Assembly (NCBI GenBank): GCA_965178125.1
Contig: OZ237739.1
Coordinates: forward strand, 868,001-932,000
Source: Bilabrum cf. latius
Taxonomy: Eukaryota > Bigyra: Bicosoecida > Bigyra > Bicosoecida
DNA: 64,000 bases
Reading direction: 5' to 3'
Shown: piece by piece, positions 57,001-64,000 of the stretch
Position numbering within the stretch: the first letter of the stretch is position 1
Layout: each line of letters begins with the position of its first letter
Position numbers and translations under genes: made by a program
Notes under the pieces: model-generated
What the model saw: only the letters and a program-made list of their open reading frames with translations
Databases searched by the model: none
What the model was told of the DNA's origin: nothing

Positions 57001-60000
57001 ATGCTCAAGAAAGCTGCTGTTGCGGCGTTCAATCAGCCAGAAAGCTCGCAGATGGATCGGCATGGCTTCCGCGCGTTTCGAGGCAACGCAGGTCTAGTGC
57101 ACGGTCGAGCATTGCTCTCGGGCTGTGGACTCGACGAGTTCAAGCCGTCTGGCAAACTAGCCGTTGAGGGCCATAGAGCAGGGCTGTTCAAGCCTGGTTA
57201 GAAGTTCCGCAGAAGGAGCGTGCACTTCGTTGGCCCGGTTCCCGCGTCATATGCACCCGAGCCTGAAGAAGCGCTCCGGCGGGCGCAGGCGGGCTTCGGC
57301 CGGTACTGGCACGCTCGATCCGATGGGACGACATCCATTCAGACTACGACGGACTATCACGGAGCGAGCGTCCGAGTTGATCCAGACACCCACCCGCGCA
57401 GCGTCGTGGCACCAGGGCCGGCAGTGCGAGCTCGCTTGGGTCGAAGATCGAGTGCACCGACTCGATTCGGCGGTGCGCGAGGACAGGAACAGCTGCAAAC
57501 AGGGTATTCCAGTGATTCTAGCACCGCCAACGGCGAGTATGGCGGGGCATTTGTGTACTCAGATGCAATGCGAGCTCGCCATCCACACAGGCACGGAGCC
57601 AACAAGGCATCCGCGAACAATTTCAGCATGTAGTCTGGTACCCATGACCATGTGTGGGAGCCTCTCCTTGAGCTACTTGGTGTTGACGACAGCGATGCTG
57701 AGCAAGCAAGTCGCACGAAGCCACGCGAAACCTCGAGTTCTGTGGACTTGAGCGCCGCCGATGGCGCTGGGCGGGACAACCTGGCCATTGTTGGCGTTGC
57801 TGAGAGCATGCCTGATTTGTACGAGACCGGCATGGTAGTACCACTCCCGATCCAGGCAGTTGCAAGCGTCCCAGAGGTCAGGCACGCCCTGATTCGGGGC
57901 GAGGAAGGGATCGACCTCTCCGCCATCCGTCGCAGGAATCGGAGGCGGGCTCGGCGCCGCATGAAGGAGCGGAAGCTGAGGCAAGCGGAGCACGAGCTGC
58001 GAGATCTCGAAGCAAAATCCGCATTGCTCTCCATGAGGCACAAGCAGGAGCGCAGTCGCATCGGTGCGATTGAGAAGGAAATCGTGCAGCTGCAGTAGGA
58101 CGAGGACGAGCTGGCAGGCATCGAGCGGGACCCTGCAGGGGGCGACTATGCCGTGCTGTCCAGCGACGACGACTTTGAGCGTTCGTCCACATTTGGCGAG
58201 GAATAGGACGGCTGGTAGGAAGGCAAGCAGCGTCTCGCTGACACCCCTCAGGTACGAGTGCGCGAGCCTGTCGTCGATCCGACCTCGCATGGCAGGCCCT
58301 CTGCGGCGTCGACTGTCCAGGCTAAGCCCAGGCCCAGGCCCCCCGTGCAACCGCGGTCGCGGCCGAAACACCTGCAGAGGGTTGCGGTGGGTGGCAAGGT
58401 GCTGCGTGGCAGACTATACGATGGCTTGTCGTCTCGTGAGGGCAGGAAGCTAGAGCAGATCGTGTCTACTTCGGAGCTGCAGCCTGCCGTCAGGCCTGCG
58501 CATGGCGTGCCGCCTGGTCTGGCTGGTCTCATGTCACATAGCAACATATCTCCAGGGGAAGGGGCGCAAGCGCTGAACTATTTGGCTCTGCTGTAGCGCA
58601 TTGACGTGATGGTATCGAGGCGGCTGCTTCAGCTGCAAGCAATGCAGCGCGGGCAACTGCCTGGAGCTACGCACTCCATAGGTGCGCACAGGGGTGGGGG
58701 TGGTCTTGGAAGAAGCCTTAAGCAGCTATAGGAATCACGAGCCTCCCTCGGCATTGCTAGTGGCGCCACTGGTCAAAGGCAGGTTCCATCGCTTCGCATG
58801 GGCCGTCTTCGCCTCGACGGCCCCCCACCAACCGTGGGGGCTCCACGGCAAGGCAATGGACTTGCTTTGCTCAGCAGCAGATCAGTAGCCGCGATCGAGA
58901 GCTCGGAGCAGGTTGCGCAACACCGCAGCGGGCGCATCGCAGAAAGGATGCGAGGCGGCGCAACGCAGTCCCAGCATCGCATAATATCTATGGAGGGTGT
59001 TCCACACAGCGCCTCTAGCGGGCTCTTGGCCACAGTGTCACCGAGAGGGCCCATGCCACCTCCTAGAAATGCGCCCTTGCGCGTGTCGTTGGGGCAAGGG
59101 AGTAGAAGCCGGCACAAGCTGGGCCGTGTCACTGGAGGTGGTGCAGCATTAGCGGATCCAAGGGGACTGGAGGCAGTCACAGTGCCGGCTCTGCACACCG
59201 TGTCCCACTCTGCCTATGCCAGCTAGCCCACCCTTCCGGCAGAGTAGAGCTCTTAGGTTCGCAGGGCTGCAGAGAGAGAACTTGCAGCCACATCTACTGC
59301 CGCTCTGCAGACTCTGTCTGGTATGGTGGGTCTGCACCGGTCCCCGGGCCCGTCCACGGCAAGGCATGGCCGTTCGGCCAGCAAGCATCCCGCTGCCGGG
59401 GCTGCAGCTGGAGAATCCACAGCCAGAAGCAGACCAAGGGATGCCCGATATGGACCAAATTTCGTTTCATTTGAGCATAAATCGGGGGAGCCGCCCGCGA
59501 GTGCGACGCATGCCGCTGGCGGCCGCGGCCCCGAGACGAAGACGAAGGGAGATGTGCCAGTGGGGCCTGAAGTTGGAGAGGAGCGTGACCCGTGGGATGC
59601 AAACGGGAAGCGTGCAATCGCGTTGGCTAACGCTGCGAGAGCACAGATATCCAAGCCGATGAAACGCGACCCAATCAGCAAAAAGGCTGTCAGTGGGGCG
59701 GCCGGCAGTGTCGCTCGGGCAGCGAGTGGCAAAGCTGCCGGGTAGAAATTGGAGCGCCGAAGGGCGCGGGCCTACAAGGACTCCTTGCGGCGAATCGGGC
59801 TTATTCAGCTCGCGTCTGACCCACTTACACATCACGTGCTTGCAGGCGGCGCTATGGCTGGTGCGAAGCCAAAGCGAAGGCGACTGAAGGGGAAGCGCCG
59901 GGTGGCGAAGGATGGCATCGCCAGGCAGTTGGCTCAGCTCCACCGCCACGGAGCGGCGGCTGCATCTGTATCGGCCGCTGAGCGCAATGAAATATTGAAT

Positions 60001-60003
60001 TGA
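48014..60003 (+). CDS. Giant low-complexity protein (~4000 codons) with AP2-like segment; 5' end incomplete
   Basis: A single frame is open for 11.99 kb and ends at TGA 60001-60003. About 34 standard stops occur in it and every one I checked is TAG. The frame begins after a probable 3' splice site (48013), so the start codon is likely on an unseen 5' exon; the first in-frame ATG is 48130. The protein is Ser/Ala/Arg/Gly-rich and mostly disordered, with short structured islands. At 49.3-49.8 kb, GMLRRQEAKQHPVLKRVLRR and ISNCILELADQWTESASARE recall a motif I associate with ciliary or flagellar proteins of protists. At 51.9-52.1 kb, GVYKRVYVGPASRGWRWRAV and GDFDDQASAAVAHDVAVRRL resemble an AP2/ERF DNA-binding fold. 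The last part is basic with short coils. It could be more than one gene only if TAG acted as a stop, which the rest of the window argues against. Confidence 0.65.
51898..52077 (+). other. AP2/ERF-like domain segment within the giant ORF
   Basis: The order Gly-Val ... Arg-Trp-Arg-Ala ... ProSerGlyGlnGlu ... IleGlyAspPheAsp ... AlaAlaValAlaHisAspValAlaValArgArgLeu matches the AP2 pattern (GV, WxAxI, LGxFxTxxxAAxAYDxAAxxLxG). The usual YD is HD. AP2 domains occur in plants, algae, apicomplexans and some other protists. Similarity judged by eye. Confidence 0.5.
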
Positions 60004-60173
60004 GGGCATGAGTGCCATTCGAATCGCCACGCTCCGATGCGGGTTTGTGCCCAAGGCTGCCCCAGAGCAGGTGCCACGGTCCCAACTCAGCGAACCACCA
60101 CTATGTAGGTTCCCTACGAACTTCTCAATACCACGTCTGCTGATGGGCCTTCCACTTCAACATTTCTAAGTTC

Positions 60174-63100
60174 ATGGGGAGAATTACCGTGTTTATCAAG
60201 CCTGATTGTAAGTATTGCGATAAATTGAAATCAATTTTGATTCAATCAATCAGGACGCACGTAATTCCCGCCCAGGAAGCCAGTAAAAGGGCCCAAGCTG
60301 ACAGAGCTTCGAATGCCGCAAGCGGCATAACCAGCGAACCAGAAGCGGCTGCTGGTACTGAAACCGAAAAACCAACGGCGTTTTATGGAATCTAGCTTGT
60401 CACCATCGACGTCTCGTTGGATACCGCCAGGTCGAAGCAGTGTATGCAGCTGTCAGGCAGCCGGACGGTGCCGCAAATGTTTTTCCAAGATGAGTACATG
60501 GGAACAGATAGAACAGTCGGTATTTTTGCGTAGTGTGGAACACTTCGAGCCCGTCTGTTGCAGTTAGCAAGGTGAGATGGATAGCACAGTGGTGCAGAGC
60601 CGCGAGGTGTTTTGCTCATCCACAACTCTTGGTGCGGATTTCTTCCTTCCTCGATTTTGCCATTCGCAGCGAGCCCCACATGGATACATTTCCCCCTGCT
60701 CCACTGGCAGAGGTTGTGAAGGTTTCGGAAGACTCTGCGTTTTCGAGCTAGCCGACTCTGCGGCAAGTTCGAGGCCTGCGGCAGTGGGGCTTCAAGACCG
60801 TCATCAACCTGTCCCATCCGCGCGAGCAGAGCTTTCTGCGCTCCGAGGGAGTCGTTTGTCGCAGCACTGGCATCGATTACTTATCAATACCGCCGTCGAA
60901 AGCCCCCGTGTTCCCCCTGGCCCACGTCGAAGTGGACCTGCTTCCAAGCATCTCGATGCCCACCCCACCTAGCTTGCCGGGCACGCGAGACCCCGGCACG
61001 TCCTCTACTGCATGTGCCAAGGCTTCCAAAGATGGAAATGCTTCAGCATCTACGCTCACGGCCCCATCAGGACCAAGAAGTCGCGTGCACAGCGCAGGTG
61101 ATGTGAGCTCCAGCCCGCCCAGCCCTGGCGCAGCGTCGGACGGGCGATTAGAGGGCTCACAGCAGGCAAGTGGGCATTGCATGCCACCAAGCGGAGAGCC
61201 AGCTCACCACCCGACACCAAGCGGGGAGCCGTCCACTCGATGCACAGGGTCAGAAGGCCCCGCTGCCACCGACCGATGCGGAGGATCGGCACTCCAAGAT
61301 ACAGTGGCACGCGTGGACGGAGGGAGCTGCACAGGTCCAGCTCGATTGGGCGGTCAAGAGCAGCGAGATATCGCTGGAGATAGATCCATAGCAGGCCCAG
61401 GAGCGCAATGTGACAGTGATATCAGAGAGTCGTGTGACGAGGGGGCAGCAGGCCGTGCAATTGACGTGTCCCGGGACCCGGCCGGAGGGAGCGATTCGGG
61501 CCCAGGGCCAAGCGTTGGAGTGGACAACCTCCCGTGCACAACACCCGAGGGGGACACGTGCACCGGGTAGGATGCAGTGTCCGGGCAGTGCGTCAAGATG
61601 GAGGAACACAGACAGCTGACAAGGGGTGTCACAGTGACGCAGATCGATTCCAGTACCCCGATCGAAACTGACCACCCGATTCCCGCGCTCCAATGCAGCC
61701 AGAGCAACCCGTGTCCGGCCCCGGGGGAAGTGCCGCCGTCCGCCGTTGTAAAAGCACTGACGCCAGTTCCCGCAGTGCCTGTGCGTGGTGAAGCACCCAC
61801 TCGTGCTCCCGCGGTCTCGACTCGGTCCTAGCTGGAAGCCGGCCTTCGCGGCGATTTGGCTGGGCCTTCTGGCAGTACATGCAAGCGACCCGCTAGCGAT
61901 GGAAACGAGTCGGACAGCTGCTCTGGTCCCGAGTGCGCCTCAGAAGCCCATGCCTTGAGCCAAGACGGGCGGCCTACCACACCGGGTGCCTCAGAAGGCG
62001 GCTACGCGAAGGCTGACCTCGGCGGTCAGGACAGTTCCTGCGAGGCTCGGAGCCTGCATGGTTCAGGGCGCTGGGACCGGGACACAGACGCATCCCATGA
62101 AGACAAGAGCGCCCGGGGCAAGGTAGCCCGAGGTGACGCTGCATCTCCGGCCCTGCGGGCAGGCATGCCCGAGCTGACACCGCTTGCGGGACCGCGTGCC
62201 ATGTCGGGGCACGAGGACGATCTCGCGCTGCCTGGCGCTGCCTCGCTCGCCTTGCCACCGGCCGGTGACGGTAGCAACGCCCAGCCAAGCGAGTACGCTC
62301 GATCGGACGGTGGTCGCGAATCCCAATCCCCCGGGGGTCAGGCGCAGCCTTCCTCCAGATAGGACGCCCGATGGGGCAAGGGACTCCCGCACGGGCTGCT
62401 GCAGCGAGGCGTGGCTCACGCAGTGTCCAGGACCAGCTCGTATGGAGCCAAGCAAGTGGCAAGGGCGGCGGCGGGGGCGGGTCCATCGCCCCAAACATCG
62501 ACTGCAACGCCACCTGGCCCGAGTGGCAGTGACGTGCGCAGGCAGCGGAGTCGCTCTGTTGGCGAGCTGGGCCAGGCAGCCGCCGCGATCGGGCTGCGGA
62601 TGGGTCGAATCCGGCACCGAGGGGCTGTCATGGAGGTGCCTGCGGACGAGTATGCCCTGAGGAGCGGGGCCGTTGCGTTCGGTATCTCTCTCACCGAGGC
62701 TGTGCGGAGGCCGCAAGGCCCAAGCAGCGAAGGCGGTGCCGTGGGTGCTAGTACTGGCGTGTCTATAAAGGACCGCTTCGGCAGAAGCACAGGCGTGGGC
62801 GCACGAGTAGTGGCCTAGCCTCAAGGCGATCCGACTGGCCTACTGGCCCCTACTGGGGACTCTGGTGCTCCTAACACCCATGCGGTGGCCGAGGGCTCAC
62901 AGGGTGAAGGTGAAGGCTCCCTTGCCGGTGGAGGCTCCGAGGGCGGGTGCACCGAGGGCACGGGCACCAGCGGCGGGGAGCGGGCCACTTTGGCCACCAG
63001 CATGACGGAAGTGTCCAGGGTGTGGGAGTTTGCCGCTGGGGATCTAGGGGGGCGCGGTGATCCGGGGGACCAGGCGTGGACGGCTGCGTGGGCGGAGCGT

Positions 63101-63427
63101 GTGCTGGAGCAGCTGGAGGCGGTGCCGAAGCCTGTCCTGGTCCACTGCCAGACGGGCGCGGCGGCGTGCTGCGTGTGTCTCCTGCGAGCCGCGAGGAAGC
63201 TTGGCGCCAAGCCGAAGCAGGTGCACAAGTGGTCAAGGGATCTGGGTCACTCGCTTGCAGGCCACAGCGACCTTGAGCTCGTCGTTTCCGAGATCCTCAA
63301 GCCAGCGAACCCCGAGATCCTCAAGCCAGCGAACCCCGCGACAGCCGAGATCGCTGCTGCCAGTAGTGATGCCTCTGACGCAGCCAAGAGACCTGCGACC
63401 GGAGTGCGCCCCGTGCAAGGAAGCTGA
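60174..63427 (+). CDS. Glutaredoxin-DUF442 phosphatase-like fusion with a large internal insertion
   Basis: Exon 1 (60174-60571) encodes a glutaredoxin: MGRITVFIKPDCKYCDKLKS has the redox pair C12-K-Y-C15, and RTVPQMFFQDEYMGTD matches the TVPQxFxxxxxxGG substrate-binding motif. A 98-nt intron (60572-60669) joins ..LQLA to SEPHMDTF. Exon 2 starts a DUF442 (beta-lactamase-hydrolase-like) phosphatase: FSS-TAG-PTLRQVRGLRQWG, FKTVINLSHPREQSFLRSEG, GIDYLSIPP. About 670 Ser/Gly/Pro-rich residues then intervene before the P-loop half, KPVLVHCQTGAAACCVCLL. The loop Arg of HCxxGxR is Ala, so catalysis is doubtful. A 24-nt tandem repeat lies at 63290-63337. TAGs at 60393, 60531, 60749, 61568, 61829, 62360 and 62816 are sense. 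The stop is TGA 63425-63427 (1051 aa). Fusion or two genes: splice phase and domain ends favour fusion. Confidence 0.7.
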
Positions 63428-63504
63428 TCTAGTGTTGTGTGGTATACTAATGCTGTGTTATCTGCCTGCATGGCCATGATTGCTTGCAGTTTGCAGACTG
63501 TGCA
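63428..63504. other. Convergent 3' intergenic region
   Basis: 77 nt between the TGA of the fusion gene and the TGA of AK6. Nothing else is seen. Confidence 0.4.
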
Positions 63505-64000
63505 TCAAGTCGACATGCCCGCAGATCCGCCCCCGGCCCCACCAGAAGCCGCACCCTCCGCTTCTGAGCTCTCAGCCGCAGCCGCAACAGGTTTGATTCC
63601 GGCTACTCTTCGTTTGTCTCGCTCGCCGCACCATGCCTTCACCCATGCCTTCAAGCGATCGATGTTCGCTCTCTGGTCGCCAATGCTCTCGCTTTTCACC
63701 GTATGAACGACACCTTCTGCAAATGCTTCCCTGGCCTCATCTTCACACACGTTCATGATTTCTGCCGTCACATTCTCTTCTACCTTTGTCTTGGAATAGC
63801 CCCGTGCCTTCAGCCGATCGAAAACCGCAGTGTTGCCAGCTTTCAATACTAGGACCAGATCGAACCATCGTTCTGGGAAAAGCTCGCTCGAATGGAAATC
63901 TACGATATTTCCTCCCTTGATGCCTGACATGGAAGGCTCCATTTCGTCAAGTAGTCTGTCTTCAGCATCCTCGTCGAGGACGTGAGTATCAAATGTTTTA
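63505..64000 (-). CDS. AK6: Adenylate kinase 6 / Fap7-like nuclear ATPase (partial, runs off right edge)
   Basis: AK6 (hCINAP, yeast Fap7) is a small nuclear adenylate kinase/ATPase that helps mature the 40S ribosomal subunit. The visible C-terminal part includes THVLDEDAEDRLLDEMEP, GGNIVDFHSSELFPERWFDL (the conserved GxIVDYHxxxFFPERWF), VLKAGNTAVFDRLKARGYS (LID/AMP-binding region) and RANIDRLKAWVKAW near the usual C-terminus. A Ser/Ala/Gly-rich extension of about 35 residues follows the family core. The stop is TGA 63507-63505. The N-terminal P-loop lies beyond base 64000. No TAG occurs in this portion. Confidence 0.9.
   Translation of the reverse strand, partial: KTFDTHVLDEDAEDRLLDEMEPSMSGIKGGNIVDFHSSELFPERWFDLVLVLKAGNTAVFDRLKARGYSKTKVEENVTAEIMNVCEDEAREAFAEGVVHTVKSESIGDQRANIDRLKAWVKAWCGERDKRRVAGIKPVAAAAESSEAEGAASGGAGGGSAGMST

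Noticed and set aside
1-64000. Many broken genes (pseudogenes) or sequencing errors causing stops
   Set aside because: The interruptions are always TAG, never TAA or TGA, without frameshifts, and they hit essential conserved genes such as RPB9.
1-64000. UAG translated as leucine or pyrrolysine
   Set aside because: TAG falls on the invariant Gln of RPB9 and on the DUF442 QP motif, and clusters with CAG tracts. Pyrrolysine insertion is prokaryotic and would not be this frequent.
1-64000. Programmed stop-codon readthrough at individual TAGs
   Set aside because: Dozens of TAGs per gene would reduce yield to nothing, and no gene ends at TAG.
1-64000. CRISPR arrays, insertion sequences, viral or plasmid signatures
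   Set aside because: No regularly spaced direct repeats, transposase or viral domains were seen; repeats present are microsatellites and segmental duplications.

Overview
This window is nuclear DNA of a eukaryote. It is GC-rich and gene-dense on both strands, with short GT-AG introns (mostly 84-144 nt, one of 43 nt, one of 375 nt), signal peptides and eukaryote-only families: RPB9, an RBBP5/Swd1-like WD40 protein, an OST3/OST6 subunit, AK6, bZIP and Zn2Cys6 transcription factors. A secreted EGF-type protein and an ATP-sulfurylase/APS-kinase/pyrophosphatase fusion resemble stramenopile (heterokont) genes. That placement is an inference from style, not a proven taxonomy.

The central observation is that TAG is a sense codon here. 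With the standard code almost every gene breaks into fragments, but the fragments lie in one frame, are separated only by TAG, and restore complete domains when joined. TGA (about 17 genes) and TAA (1-2 genes) are the only terminators I find, and no TAG ends a gene. The amino acid is most likely glutamine: TAG falls on the invariant Gln of the RPB9 C-terminal zinc ribbon (FFQ), on the Gln of the DUF442 QP motif, on the LQ(N/S)VP position of OST3, and beside CAG tracts and throughout coiled coils. TAA does not appear as sense, so UAG seems to be reassigned alone.

Layout. 1-5.2 kb: RBBP5/Swd1-like (minus, runs off the left edge), OST3/OST6-like (minus), short-chain dehydrogenase (plus). 5.3-13.5 kb: one 8.2-kb coiled-coil gene (minus) with about 40 in-frame TAGs and an internal duplication. 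13.8-19.5 kb: two tandemly duplicated units, each a bZIP gene with several basic regions followed by an acidic hypothetical ORF. 19.7-24.0 kb: degenerate sulfate-activation fusion (plus). 24.1-26.7 kb: possible pseudokinase (minus). 27.3-32.8 kb: Zn2Cys6 factor with polyQ (plus). 33.1-35.2 kb: WW-methyltransferase-ankyrin fusion (minus). 35.4-37.5 kb: arylsulfatase with five exons (minus). 37.5-39.2 kb: KH-domain fragment (plus) and secreted EGF protein (minus). 40.8-43.0 kb: MFS transporter (plus). 43.0-43.6 kb: RPB9 (minus). 43.7-47.5 kb: acidic protein studded with tryptophans (minus). 48.0-60.0 kb: a roughly 4000-codon ORF with an AP2-like segment (plus). 60.2-63.4 kb: glutaredoxin-DUF442 phosphatase fusion (plus). 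63.5 kb to the right edge: adenylate kinase 6 (minus, partial).

The genes do not form a pathway. Several are basic machinery (transcription, glycosylation, nucleotide kinase). The rest are large, low-complexity or rearranged proteins. Their shared feature is the altered code.
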